A program made the position numbers and the translations under genes. Shown piece by piece: positions 15,301-24,976 of a stretch of 64,000 nucleotides of DNA. Source of the stretch: Arcicella rigui (GTDB lineage Bacteria; Bacteroidota; Bacteroidia; Cytophagales; Spirosomataceae); the NCBI RefSeq assembly GCF_034929435.1, contig NZ_JAYFUM010000014.1, forward strand, positions 106,137 through 170,136. Reading direction: 5' to 3'. The number at the start of each line of letters is the position of its first letter. Position 1 is the stretch's first letter. Under the pieces are notes generated by a model. It searched no databases, had not been told where the DNA came from, and saw only the letters and a program-made list of their open reading frames with translations.

Positions 15301-17205
15301 CATTCTAAACTTAATCGTATTATCAATTCCTTTTAATTCTTGGATGATTTCGTCGGCATATTCTTTTGAAATATCTGTAATTACATAACCGATTTCGGTG
15401 GTTGTTTTCAAATATTGTCCTTGAATATTTACGTTGTATTTGGCAAAAATATTATTGATTTTCGCCAAAATTCCCGGTACGTTTTGGTGAATATGTAATA
15501 AACGGTGAGCGTTTTCTAAAGCTGGCAATTGCAATTCTGGGAAGTTTACAGAACCATAAGTACTACCGTTGTTCATAAACTGTAATAATTTACTTGGTAC
15601 AAATTCACCGATATTTGCCTGAGCCTCTTCTGTTGAACCGCCTACGTGTGGCGTAAGAATTACTCTTGGCAAACCACGCAATTCGTTAATAAACTCTTCG
15701 TCGTTGGTTTTTGGTTCGTAAGGGAATACGTCCACGGCTGCACCCCATACTTTGCCAGATTTCAAGGCATTTACTAAAGCTTTGATGTCAACCACGTGTC
15801 CACGAGAAAGGTTTATGAAAATTACATTGTCTTTCATCATTTCAAATTCTTTCTCTCCGATGATATTGGTGTTGGTTTTACGACCGTCCACGTGCATCGA
15901 AATGAAATCTGAAATGCCCAAAAGCTCTTCTAAAGTCTTGCATTTTTTAGCATTTCCTAAGGCTAATTTATCAACCGCATCATAGAAATATACTTGCATA
16001 CCCATTGCTTCGGCAATTACCGAAAGCTGAGTACCGATACTTCCATAACCTACCAAACCTAATTTTTTACCTCTGATTTCGTAAGAATTTTTAGCCGATT
16101 TATCCCAAACGCCTTCGTGCATTTTGTTTGATTTCGTAAGAATATCACGAGTAAGGATAATCATTTCGCCAATCGCCATTTCAACTACCGAACGAGTGTT
16201 TGAATACGGTGCGTTGAAAACCGCAATACCTCTTTTTTCGCATTCAGCTAAGTCGATTTGGTTTGTACCAATACAAAAAGCTCCAACGGTCATCAAACGA
16301 CTGGCGTTTGGATGTTGTAATACTCTTTTTGTCAAGTTAGTTTTAGAACGTAACCCTAAAATTGAAACGCCTTTGATTTTCTCAATTAGTTCTTCTTCGT
16401 CTAAAGCACCTTTCAATAATTCAACTTGAAAACCTTCAATTTTGAATGCCTCCACAGCTTTCGGGTGAACGTTTTCTAATAAAAGTACTTTGATTTTAGA
16501 TTTTGGATATGACTGCGAGCGAGTCAAGCCATTGATGTACAAAAATTCATCAAAAGAAGCTACTACTTCGTCGGCTTTGTCGGTTACTTTCTGGCGTTCT
16601 ACGTTTTCGGTAAAAGCAAAAAACTTGGTTGCCAAGCCTGCTTCACGCATTTCGTAGTCGGTGTAGCCGTCGCCAATGGCATAAACTTCACCATCAAATT
16701 TCAAGGCTTCCAACAACTTTACTTTACCTTTATCTTGCGACAAAAGATTGGTAACATCATAGCCAGTAATATTTCCTTCGGTATCATAAGTGAAAGTATT
16801 AGCAAAAACATTTTCTGCTAAAATACCCATTCCTGTAGCCACTGGCACGATAAAATCTTTGAATCCAGACGAAACGATATAAATATTGGCGGCATTTTCA
16901 CGAATAAACGCTTCGTTACGAGCGAATGAATCTGAAATTTTACCTTTTAAGAATTCAATTAGTGTCTCTACGTGTTCACGGTTAGCAGGTAAAAGATTCA
17001 CTCTTGCTTTCAACGACTCCGCAAAACCAATTTCTCCAGCCATACCTTTGTCGGTAATTGCCTTAATTTCACCCACAATTTTATCGTGGTCTTTATGCCC
17101 TTTAAGAGCAATCGCAGCTAATTCGTCTAAACCTTCAACCTTTGTGAAAGTACTGTCAAAATCAATGACGTAGTTTATTTTTTGTTCGACTGTTTTGGTA
17201 ATCAT
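15292..17205 (-). CDS. Phosphoserine phosphatase / 3-phosphoglycerate dehydrogenase fusion
   Basis: The 637-residue protein joins two serine pathway enzymes. Residues 1-225 are a HAD phosphatase: nucleophile motif DFDST (Asp15, Asp17), YIVSSG near 108-113 and a GDGYTD metal-binding loop near 178-183. Residues 235-550 are a D-2-hydroxyacid dehydrogenase: NAD-binding GLVGYGSIG near 383-391, NLSRGHVVD near 450-458 and catalytic HVGGSTEEAQ near 519-528. An ACT domain (about 560-637) ends the chain, as in serine-feedback SerA. It would therefore catalyse the first and last steps of serine synthesis, with the SerC-like enzyme encoded nearby for the middle step. Fused SerB-SerA is far less common than separate genes. 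Confidence 0.9.
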   Translation of the reverse strand: MITKTVEQKINYVIDFDSTFTKVEGLDELAAIALKGHKDHDKIVGEIKAITDKGMAGEIGFAESLKARVNLLPANREHVETLIEFLKGKISDSFARNEAFIRENAANIYIVSSGFKDFIVPVATGMGILAENVFANTFTYDTEGNITGYDVTNLLSQDKGKVKLLEALKFDGEVYAIGDGYTDYEMREAGLATKFFAFTENVERQKVTDKADEVVASFDEFLYINGLTRSQSYPKSKIKVLLLENVHPKAVEAFKIEGFQVELLKGALDEEELIEKIKGVSILGLRSKTNLTKRVLQHPNASRLMTVGAFCIGTNQIDLAECEKRGIAVFNAPYSNTRSVVEMAIGEMIILTRDILTKSNKMHEGVWDKSAKNSYEIRGKKLGLVGYGSIGTQLSVIAEAMGMQVYFYDAVDKLALGNAKKCKTLEELLGISDFISMHVDGRKTNTNIIGEKEFEMMKDNVIFINLSRGHVVDIKALVNALKSGKVWGAAVDVFPYEPKTNDEEFINELRGLPRVILTPHVGGSTEEAQANIGEFVPSKLLQFMNNGSTYGSVNFPELQLPALENAHRLLHIHQNVPGILAKINNIFAKYNVNIQGQYLKTTTEIGYVITDISKEYADEIIQELKGIDNTIKFRMLY

Positions 17206-17254
17206 ATTTGCAGTAACTGCCTTGTTCAGACAGTTTATAGTGATTGATTAAATC

Positions 17255-18226
17255 TTACTTATTCATTATCCATTCCAAAGCTCTTTTCTCAGACCATAAA
17301 ACACCTTGATAATTATGTTGATAAAAACCACAATGTCCGCCATTTTCGGGAGCTTGAAAATATACTTTTTCCAAGAACTTAGCTTTTTCAAAAGGGTAAC
17401 AATCCTTTGATAAAAAAGGGTCATTTTGGGCATTGATGATTAATGTTGGAATCTGAATTTTGTCCAAAAAGTATAAGGAACTATTACGTTCGTAATAGTC
17501 TTCTGCATCTTGGAAACCGTGGAGTTGTGAAGTGTAACAATCATCGAAATCTTTTAAAGTTTTGATTTTCGAGATGTTTGAAGTTTGTATTTGTTCTGGA
17601 AAAAGTTTTGCTTTTGCCAAGATTTTCTTTTTCAATGAGTCGTTGAATCGCTTGGTATAAAACCAACCAATTGTCTGGCTACTGCTTGAAAGGTGCAAAG
17701 GTACTGAAAATGTTACCGCTTTTTTGATTTTTGGAGAGAGTTTTTCAGATTGCTCGCCCAAATACTTGAGTGTAAGATTTCCGCCTAAGCTAAAACCTAT
17801 CAAATTTATGGCTTCATAGCCTTTTGAAATAGCGTATTTTATCACTAAATCGAGGTCGTCGGTAGCTCCGCTGTGATAAAAACGAATGGTTTTGTTCAAT
17901 TCTCCCGAACAACTTCTGAAATTCCAAGCCAAACAGTCGAACCCATGCTGATTGAAGTTTTGCACCATTCCTGTAATGTACTGACGATGCGAGTCGCCTT
18001 CTAAGCCATGCGAAAGAATCAGCAAAGGAGCTTTTTTAGTATGTCCGTTTTCTTGCTTGGCTTTCGACCAATCTACGTCTAAAAAATCATTATCGGGCGT
18101 GCTAATTCGTTCACGCAAGTACTTCACAGTTGTTATCTTGCGGAAAACTGAGGGAAAAATGGTCTGAGTGTGACCGTTTGGTAGCCAAAAAGGAGCTTGA
18201 TAATCAGCGTGTTTGATAATTGGCAT
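17255..18226 (-). CDS. YheT-family alpha/beta hydrolase
   Basis: The 323-residue protein opens with the YheT/EMB8 signature PFWLPNGHTQTI (about 11-22). It has the oxyanion-region LILSHGLEGDSHRQY, nucleophile elbow GFSLGGN near 152-158, a late acid in INAQNDPFL and a catalytic His in NGGHCGFYQ. The family comprises predicted esterases or lipases whose natural substrates are mostly unknown. The gene stops about 50 bases upstream of the SerB-SerA start and could share its direction of transcription, but nothing links them functionally. Confidence 0.85.
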   Translation of the reverse strand: MPIIKHADYQAPFWLPNGHTQTIFPSVFRKITTVKYLRERISTPDNDFLDVDWSKAKQENGHTKKAPLLILSHGLEGDSHRQYITGMVQNFNQHGFDCLAWNFRSCSGELNKTIRFYHSGATDDLDLVIKYAISKGYEAINLIGFSLGGNLTLKYLGEQSEKLSPKIKKAVTFSVPLHLSSSSQTIGWFYTKRFNDSLKKKILAKAKLFPEQIQTSNISKIKTLKDFDDCYTSQLHGFQDAEDYYERNSSLYFLDKIQIPTLIINAQNDPFLSKDCYPFEKAKFLEKVYFQAPENGGHCGFYQHNYQGVLWSEKRALEWIMNK

Positions 18227-18302
18227 AAGTTTCAGAATTATCCTTTAAAATTACATTGAATCTTTGAAAGGTTTAATACTTATAGCAAAAATCATCACTT
18301 TT

Positions 18303-19427
18303 TCATGGAATTATTAAATTTTCAAAAAGTATATTTATATTATTTAAGCCTATGCTAAGTTCTTCTTGAGTGGGATAACCGAAACCAATTCGCATATAAG
18401 TCTTGTCTCGCTCGAACCAATGCCCCACTCCTACCACTGTTTGGTACTTCTGATGCAAAGTTTCATAAAACAATTCTATGTCAATTTTATAATCAGATTT
18501 AAGTCTCGGGAAACAGACTACTCCTGCTGATGGCTCGTTCCATTCTAAATAATTTTGTTGAGCAAACCATTGTTTCAATACTTCAAAATTCTGCCGAATA
18601 TGTGCATGAGTTGCTGGAATTAATCGGTCTTTCTGCAGTAATGCCTGATAAGCAATTTCTTCGTCGATAACCGAATTACAAATAATCATTTGTTCTTTGG
18701 CTGCCAAAAATTGCTGCATTAAAGTAGTATCTCTACAAATAATCCAACCAATTCTGATACCCGGTAAGCCATAAGCTTTTGACAAAGAACAAACCGAAAT
18801 TACTTGTTTGCTGTGTGCAGCAGAATAGGATTTTAACGTACTTTGGAAATTTAGCTCTCGGTAGGTTTCATCAACCAGTAAATAAAAATTATGCTTTTCG
18901 GCAAGTGAAATTAAGGCTTGAATAAGCTCTTCTGAAAATACTTTTCCCGTTGGATTATGAGGATTGGTAATACTTACTAATTTGGTATTAGGGCGAATTG
19001 CCGCTTCAATTTGTTGAATATCAAGGTCAAAATTATGCTCAAATGCCAAGTCAATAATAGACATTTGGCTACCGATAGCTCTGGGCGTTTCCAGATTTGT
19101 TCCATAATTTGGACGAATGACAATCAAGTGTTCGTCTGAACATAACAGCGTTGTATGAATAATAAAAAGAGCCATTGCGGCACTTTGACAAACCAATACG
19201 TCTTCTGTTTTTAAGTTTTCGTTTTTGTCGATAATTAATTCACGAAGTTCTTTTTTCCCTCGGTGTTCGCCATAAAACAAAACCAATTCGTCGAGATTTA
19301 GCCCCAAATCTTTTAGGGCTAAATCTCTGACTGAACTTTCTGCTAAATTGTATAAAATTGAGCCATAACCTTTTTCTTCGGGAGCTTCAATTTCAATGGG
19401 CATTCTTCTAAAATCCATTCTTAGCAA
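18303..19427 (-). CDS. Class I/II PLP-dependent aminotransferase
   Basis: The 374-residue fold-type I enzyme has NPHNPTGKV near 154-162, the substrate-binding YRE region, and the Schiff-base lysine in SLSKAYGLPGIRIGW near 211-225. The C-terminal Arg that holds the substrate carboxylate is probably in MRIGFG near 347-352. It resembles the aspartate aminotransferase-like group that also includes capreomycidine synthases, so the amino donor and acceptor cannot be named. ATG codons at residues 1, 4 and 9 are all possible starts. Its start lies three bases after the stop of the M28 peptidase gene, so the two are probably cotranscribed. Confidence 0.82.
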   Translation of the reverse strand: MLRMDFRRMPIEIEAPEEKGYGSILYNLAESSVRDLALKDLGLNLDELVLFYGEHRGKKELRELIIDKNENLKTEDVLVCQSAAMALFIIHTTLLCSDEHLIVIRPNYGTNLETPRAIGSQMSIIDLAFEHNFDLDIQQIEAAIRPNTKLVSITNPHNPTGKVFSEELIQALISLAEKHNFYLLVDETYRELNFQSTLKSYSAAHSKQVISVCSLSKAYGLPGIRIGWIICRDTTLMQQFLAAKEQMIICNSVIDEEIAYQALLQKDRLIPATHAHIRQNFEVLKQWFAQQNYLEWNEPSAGVVCFPRLKSDYKIDIELFYETLHQKYQTVVGVGHWFERDKTYMRIGFGYPTQEELSIGLNNINILFENLIIP

Positions 19428-19430
19428 AAT

Positions 19431-20777
19431 TTACATTCCAACTTTTGGCAATACAGGTAAACTTTCGTTGCCTTCCTCTCCTACTGCTTGTACGGCAAAA
19501 AAGTAATTATCTTTTGAATAAGGCAACACAATTCCATTTTTTGTTGTGAAGATTTTCTTCTGCCAGAAAGGTTGATACGTCTCACGAACCAATACATAAT
19601 AGCCTTTTACTTTGCCAGATTTGGGAGCTTGCCAAAAAAGTGTTGTAGAATTTGTTAGATTTTTTGTATCAATCGTCAAGTTTTGAACCGTTGCAGGAGC
19701 TTTCGCCAAGTTGGCTAAAGTGGCTAAATTCATCGCAGTATTTTTTCGCAAGTATTCAAAATCCATAAATTCTGGATAATCTCCGTACTGAATACCTTTT
19801 TCAGTTCTTAAATCCTGATGTTGATGTTCGTAATTTTCGTTCATTTCGGTTACTCTTACGGCCGCAAAACCACGATTTACAAATGGCGTATGGTCGCCTC
19901 CACGTAAAAATCGGTCGTTTCTATACACCATCACTACTTCTAAATTATCAACATATCGTTCGCCTACTTCTTTTGCATAACGTGCCAACTGACGAGCTTT
20001 TCCGTCGTTTTCTTGTCCCATATTTCGGATACTTCCTGCTTTTTTATCAATTTCAAAGGCTGGTAAACCTTCGCTGAAAATTCTTACTTTGGTATTTTCA
20101 ATGATGCGAGTTTCATTGCTATTGTTTGAACCCACAATATCATTGTTCATAATGGCTTCGATGTTCCATTTTTCATCAAAAGCTTTCTGAGCTAAATAAT
20201 CAGCCCCTAACAATCCTTGTTCTTCACCACTTACTACTAAAAAAATCACCGTAGCTGAAAACTTTGCTTTAGACAAAACTCTTGCTAATTCTATCACCGT
20301 TGCCGTTCCTGAGCCATCATCATTCGCTCCGGGTGCGTCTGATTCACGATTCATCACGTTGGAAACACGGCTGTCGATGTGTCCAGAAACTAAGAAAATA
20401 CGGTCGTCGTTGGGGTCAGTTCCTTTCAATATTCCCATTACATTGCCCATATCTTGGTCTTTATCCACACGTTTTCCGTCGGGTTTCAAAACCCATGAAT
20501 CAATTTTGGCAGTCATTCTTCCTTCCGACTGCTTGGCAAATTCTTGGAAACGGCTTAAAACCCAATTTCTGGCTGCACCAATTCCTTTTTTGGAGTCGGT
20601 GGTTGTACTGAGTGTGTGACGAGTACCAAAACTGACCAATTTATTGATATGAGATTTTAGACTATCAGCATTAACTTCTGATACCAATTGTTCAATTACA
20701 GGGTCACGCTGAATAATTTTTTGAGCAGAAGTTTGAAAAGTAATGAAAGACAATGCAAGAAAGACAAGTTTTTTCAT
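19431..20777 (-). CDS. Exported M28-family aminopeptidase with FN3-like tail
   Basis: The 448-residue protein has a signal peptide ending in TSAQ (about residue 19). It has the zinc site of M28 peptidases: VSGHIDSR (His133), APGANDDGSG (bridging Asp153), SGEEQGLLGA (Glu185 catalytic, Glu186 metal), NNDIVG (Asp213) and a late GGDHTPF His. Residues from about 365 form a fibronectin-like beta domain. It should be periplasmic or secreted and remove N-terminal amino acids from peptides. No lipobox or T9SS C-terminal domain is evident. The aminotransferase gene follows after three bases. Confidence 0.88.
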   Translation of the reverse strand: MKKLVFLALSFITFQTSAQKIIQRDPVIEQLVSEVNADSLKSHINKLVSFGTRHTLSTTTDSKKGIGAARNWVLSRFQEFAKQSEGRMTAKIDSWVLKPDGKRVDKDQDMGNVMGILKGTDPNDDRIFLVSGHIDSRVSNVMNRESDAPGANDDGSGTATVIELARVLSKAKFSATVIFLVVSGEEQGLLGADYLAQKAFDEKWNIEAIMNNDIVGSNNSNETRIIENTKVRIFSEGLPAFEIDKKAGSIRNMGQENDGKARQLARYAKEVGERYVDNLEVVMVYRNDRFLRGGDHTPFVNRGFAAVRVTEMNENYEHQHQDLRTEKGIQYGDYPEFMDFEYLRKNTAMNLATLANLAKAPATVQNLTIDTKNLTNSTTLFWQAPKSGKVKGYYVLVRETYQPFWQKKIFTTKNGIVLPYSKDNYFFAVQAVGEEGNESLPVLPKVGM

Positions 20778-20975
20778 GTGAATAAATATTGGTTTGTATA
20801 GTTGATGAAAATTGATTTACACAATTTACTCGAAAAACACTTGAATGTTTAATTTTTGAAATAATACTTAAATATCAATGCTGAGTTGTGAATTGTAAAT
20901 TATTTTTTAACATTTTAATTTTCAAGTATTTACACTTTATCTTAATTAAAATTAAATTGCAATATTCCTTAAAAG

Positions 20976-21009
20976 GAAAAGGCAAAACCTAAAAAGATTT
21001 TGCCTTTTC
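20976..21009 (-). terminator. Hairpin terminator downstream of the MlaF-like gene
   Basis: GAAAAGGCAAAA and TTTTGCCTTTTC form a 12-bp stem with a 10-base loop. It lies about 155 bases beyond the stop of the gene at 21164 on the minus strand. The rest of 20778-21163 holds no gene and only generic AT-rich sequence with AATTCATAATTCATAATTA words near the end. Confidence 0.6.
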
Positions 21010-21163
21010 TCATTATTTAATGATTACTAAAAGTGATTGTCGATTAGTACTTATATTTCTAAAAATCAAAATTCACACAAATTCAAAGCATCGTTTAAAC
21101 TGTGTTCATTTCATATTGTTCGTTTAGATTTCAATCTCAAAACTAAACATTCATAATTCATAA

Positions 21164-21913
21164 TTACTTCATTCTTCCCTCTTGTAAAAGTTTATTAGCA
21201 AAAATAAACTCATTCAATTCAGATACACTCGAAGTTCTAATGTTTTGGCTGTCGCCTTCCCAGAGTTTTTTTCCTTTGTATAAAAACATAATTTTTTCAC
21301 CTATACCAATTACAGAGTTCATATCGTGGGTGATGATAATCGTAGTAATGTTAAATTCATCGGTGATTTCTTTAATTAGTTCATCAATTTTTACAGAAGT
21401 GAGCGGGTCTAAACCTGAGTTTGGCTCATCGCAAAACAAGTACTTAGGGTTCATCACAATTGCTCTGGCAATTCCGACTCTTTTCTTCATTCCTCCAGAT
21501 ACTTCTGAAGGCATTCTTGAACCCGCATTTTCTAATTCTACACGCTTTAAACAAAGTTGAGCTCTATCTATTTTTTCTTCTTCCGACATATCCGTGAGCA
21601 TATCCAAAGGAAATTTCACGTTTTCTAATACTGTTTTAGAATCAAACAAAGCTCCACCTTGAAACAAAACGCCCATTTCTCGACGAATGGTTTTTCTTAC
21701 TTCTTCATGCGAATTATGAAAATCTCGACCATCATATAATATTTGTCCATGCTCAGGTTTTATAATCCCAATCATACATTTCAACAACACACTTTTTCCT
21801 GTACCACTTCCCCCAATAATCAACGACGTATCGCCGGGTTTAAATTCGCCATCAATTCCGAGCAAAATATCTCGTCCATCGAATGCCTTTCTAATGTCTT
21901 TTATTTCAATCAT
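21164..21913 (-). CDS. MlaF-like ABC ATPase (lipid transport)
   Basis: The 249-residue ATPase has Walker A GGSGTGKSVLLK near 34-45, a Q-loop in LFQGGALFDSKTV, signature VSGGMKKRVGIARA and Walker B YLFCDEPNSGLDP. The VSGGMKKR signature and GALFDS Q-loop context are characteristic of MlaF/MceG ATPases. These work with MlaE permeases to move phospholipids between membranes. The expected partner permease is not adjacent; an MlaE-like gene lies at 59169-59906, 38 kb away. It is a single minus-strand gene with its own downstream hairpin. Confidence 0.88.
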   Translation of the reverse strand: MIEIKDIRKAFDGRDILLGIDGEFKPGDTSLIIGGSGTGKSVLLKCMIGIIKPEHGQILYDGRDFHNSHEEVRKTIRREMGVLFQGGALFDSKTVLENVKFPLDMLTDMSEEEKIDRAQLCLKRVELENAGSRMPSEVSGGMKKRVGIARAIVMNPKYLFCDEPNSGLDPLTSVKIDELIKEITDEFNITTIIITHDMNSVIGIGEKIMFLYKGKKLWEGDSQNIRTSSVSELNEFIFANKLLQEGRMK

Positions 21914-22039
21914 AGATTCAAATCTTTCCCGAATTTACAAAATTCGTGGCTATACGCTACATTTTTTCAATATCTCTTCAACAATTCGCTACTGATATTC
22001 AATTTTCATATCTACCAGCAGACAGTACTTTATCAACAC

Positions 22040-22077
22040 AAAAAAGGCTTAAAGTATTAAAACCTCAAGCCTTTTTT
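22040..22077 (-). terminator. Terminator of the T9SS-exported protein gene
   Basis: AAAAAAGGCTT and AAGCCTTTTTT form an 11-bp stem around a 16-base loop, ten bases past the stop of the large gene at 22088. On the minus strand it ends in a T-run. Confidence 0.75.
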
Positions 22078-22087
22078 ATGTTAATTT

Positions 22088-24940
22088 TTATCTCACTAAC
22101 TCTATCCAGCCTTTCAGATTTAAAGTTGGTTTAGGGTCGAGTGTTAAGAATTTCACTTCGCAATTATAGAAATAAGTACCTACGGCTACTTCTTTTCCGT
22201 TTGAGTCTGTACCATTCCAAGACAGTTGATTTCCACTGTATTCGTAGATTTTTTGTCCTGCACGATTATAAACTGTGAAGATAATACTTTGCACAAATCT
22301 TGGACATTTCATCGCTTGGAAAACATCGTTTTTGCCATCGCCATTTGGCGTAAAGATATTTGGCAATTCAAAACTCACACAGTTGTCTTTACAAACCGTA
22401 TTACTTGGAGCACTCTCTGTTCCATACTTGTCGGTTGCCGTTACATAATAACAACCAATGTAAGAATCATTTTTGACGTGCGTAAAAGTTTGTGCTGGCG
22501 GTTTTGGACTATTGATTTCAGCAATTTTAGTGAAAGTAGCACCACTATTCGGAGCATAGTAAACAGTGTATTTCACAATGTCTTTGGTACAGTCGCCACC
22601 AGATGCTGATTTATCAGGATTTGTCCATGTTAATTTATTTTCAAAAGAAGTTAAATTACAATTAGCATTATCCTTGTTGTACTTATCGCAATCGAGTAAG
22701 TCGATACTTAATTGAGGCGGACAAGGTACGATGTCGCTCAAAGGAGTAGCACATATTACTTGCGAGAAGTTGTATAATAAATCAGGTTTTATTTTGGCAT
22801 CATTGTACGTTCCTACGGTTTCTACTTTGTAACAATAAGTAGAATCCTGCGACATTTTTGCGATAGCTGTCCCGTCTGCGGTATAAGTATCTGCCCCTGT
22901 ATCCGTAAATGTAAAAGTACTTGCACTTGTTACTGGCACATCAGCAATTCTATTGAATACTCCTGAGCCTGAGCGTGTTTCACGATAAACTCTGTGTACT
23001 TGATTTTCATTTTTCCAAGCAACATTTGCCTGCCAAGAAAGTACCACCGATTTGGTTTCGGCTTTTGCAGATAAACGAACACTACTCGAAGCATCAGTAC
23101 TGTCTAATACTGTCAATCCTGTACTACTTGTATAGTAGAAAGCAAGGAAATAAGTATAAGCATTATCGGTGGTATTCAAGTTTTTATCTGTAAATACTGT
23201 ATCTGCTTTGACAGACAAATCTGTATCAATATTAGGCGAAACCTGTGTAAACGAAGTACCATTCAAACCAGTAGCTCTGTACAAACGATATTGATATGGG
23301 CCTTTGAATGCTGTTTTATCCAAATTGATTGGGCGAGTCCAGCGAACGGTAATTTCACCAGTTGTCGTACTGGTTTTATCAACCGTAACGTTGGTCAAAA
23401 CTGGCATTGGACTTGGTAATTTCTCACACACTTGGTCAGAAACAATACTTGAAGTAGAGTTTGTACCATTTGTAAATACCACTAATGCACGGTAACTATA
23501 CTCAGTGTTACGTTTCAAATTTTTATCAACATAACTTGTTGCCGAAATAGGTAATCGAGCAATTTCTACATATCCCAAGCTTGCAGGCAATCCAGTAGTA
23601 CATTTATCAGGCGTATAGGCTGTACAACCTACTTTTCTGTAAAGTACAATCTGAGCTCCCGTATTCTGACAAGTATAAGCATCCCATGATACAGTCATGG
23701 TTTTATTGCCTGCATCAGCGGCAATTTTCATGTTTTTTATTCTTGGAGCAACAATCCTGATTTTCCAAATCTTACTATCAACCAAGCTTGGAATACCTGC
23801 CCTCTGTGGAAAATCCTGTACTTTAAAGAGTACATCATAAGGCTCTTCTCGGATATGATTACAACCAGTTTGCCAAACAAATCTTCCAGAAGCAGGCGAA
23901 GGTTGATTTGCAGTAGCTGTAAAAGTAGCGTATTGTGGTCCGATAAAAGTAGTTCCGTCTGGCAATCTATACACCGCACCCGACGAAGTAATGGTCATAT
24001 TATCCACCCTGCCAGAGTTGGTTGGCGTATCGGTAGCCGTAATGGTTTGGGTAATCAGCGTACCCGCTTCCACACAAATATCATCTGGTACTTTTATGAC
24101 GGGCGGTTTATTGTCGGCATCTTTTACTTCTATTTGCATATCCCTTTCTGTAATAGAAATCAGTACGCCATTTCGCCATTCTTCTACATAAAAAGCACAG
24201 TTGTAAAGCCCAACTTCTTGGGGGACATCCCAAATCAAATCACCTGTGATAGGATTAATCGTAAATGAACTTGGTGTAGTAGCTACTTCATTTGGCTGAC
24301 GAAAACCCGGTACTGAATCGCCTTTTCTATCGGCACAGTTATCTTGGTCACCTCTTCTACAAAAAGTAAGTCTGTACGCTAAACTATCACCATCAACATC
24401 AATGGCATTTGGATTATGAATAAATTTTTGACCTACTACGGCGGTTAAATCCACAGCAGGGTTCAATAAAATTGGCGTTGAATTTAAACCTAAACCGGGG
24501 TTTACTTTAAAAATAGTTTCTACGTAAAATTGCACAAAATCAGAAGCCCCAGCAATGTTACGAATATCTTGGTTTCGGTTTGAAATAGCCACCGTAACCT
24601 TGTAATCGGCAGCCGCTGAGTAGGTGTAAATGGCTTTATAAATCCCTTTACCGATGCTATTGCCAATATCTTCACCAGCACCATTTCCATTAATTCTTGG
24701 GGCTTTGATAAAACCAATGTTATCTCCGAAACAGAAATTAGCATCTCTTTGTTCGGTCCAAGCACGATAACCAGTATTCAAATCGCAATAAATCGTGAGT
24801 GTAAATTCATACGTAAATGAAGTAGTAGAAATTCTTCTTACTGAAATTTCACCGCCTCTCAAGTGTGTTGCAAAAGACTCCGTAGTGGATAAAAAAAGTA
24901 CAAAGCCTAATACAAAAAGAAATAGTTTTTTAAATCTCAT
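22088..24940 (-). CDS. Large surface protein with FN3 repeats and T9SS C-terminal domain
   Basis: I choose ATG 24940 (950 residues), which gives a clean signal peptide (MRFKKLFLFVLGFVLFLS) before the mature start THLRGGEI. ATG 24976 would add 12 polar residues before it. The N-terminal part resembles other THLRGGE proteins of this phylum, with a cadherin-like PVDLTAVVGQKFIHNPNAIDVDGD segment near 170-190. Several fibronectin type III-like domains fill about 410-850. The C terminus (about 870-950: LPNIFTPNGDGKNDVF, then VYNRAGQKIYEY and WNGTDSNGKEVAVGTYFY) is the gliding motility-associated CHU_C domain used for type B sorting by the type IX secretion system. It is probably displayed or released at the surface; the ligand is unknown. 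Confidence 0.88.
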   Translation of the reverse strand: MRFKKLFLFVLGFVLFLSTTESFATHLRGGEISVRRISTTSFTYEFTLTIYCDLNTGYRAWTEQRDANFCFGDNIGFIKAPRINGNGAGEDIGNSIGKGIYKAIYTYSAAADYKVTVAISNRNQDIRNIAGASDFVQFYVETIFKVNPGLGLNSTPILLNPAVDLTAVVGQKFIHNPNAIDVDGDSLAYRLTFCRRGDQDNCADRKGDSVPGFRQPNEVATTPSSFTINPITGDLIWDVPQEVGLYNCAFYVEEWRNGVLISITERDMQIEVKDADNKPPVIKVPDDICVEAGTLITQTITATDTPTNSGRVDNMTITSSGAVYRLPDGTTFIGPQYATFTATANQPSPASGRFVWQTGCNHIREEPYDVLFKVQDFPQRAGIPSLVDSKIWKIRIVAPRIKNMKIAADAGNKTMTVSWDAYTCQNTGAQIVLYRKVGCTAYTPDKCTTGLPASLGYVEIARLPISATSYVDKNLKRNTEYSYRALVVFTNGTNSTSSIVSDQVCEKLPSPMPVLTNVTVDKTSTTTGEITVRWTRPINLDKTAFKGPYQYRLYRATGLNGTSFTQVSPNIDTDLSVKADTVFTDKNLNTTDNAYTYFLAFYYTSSTGLTVLDSTDASSSVRLSAKAETKSVVLSWQANVAWKNENQVHRVYRETRSGSGVFNRIADVPVTSASTFTFTDTGADTYTADGTAIAKMSQDSTYCYKVETVGTYNDAKIKPDLLYNFSQVICATPLSDIVPCPPQLSIDLLDCDKYNKDNANCNLTSFENKLTWTNPDKSASGGDCTKDIVKYTVYYAPNSGATFTKIAEINSPKPPAQTFTHVKNDSYIGCYYVTATDKYGTESAPSNTVCKDNCVSFELPNIFTPNGDGKNDVFQAMKCPRFVQSIIFTVYNRAGQKIYEYSGNQLSWNGTDSNGKEVAVGTYFYNCEVKFLTLDPKPTLNLKGWIELVR

Positions 24941-24976
24941 AAAATTTTGCATGTATAAGTCAGATGATTTGCTCAC

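Noticed and set aside
23855..24268. 137-codon plus-strand frame inside the T9SS protein gene
   Set aside because: The minus-strand gene is continuous across it with recognised domains. The plus frame has no start context.
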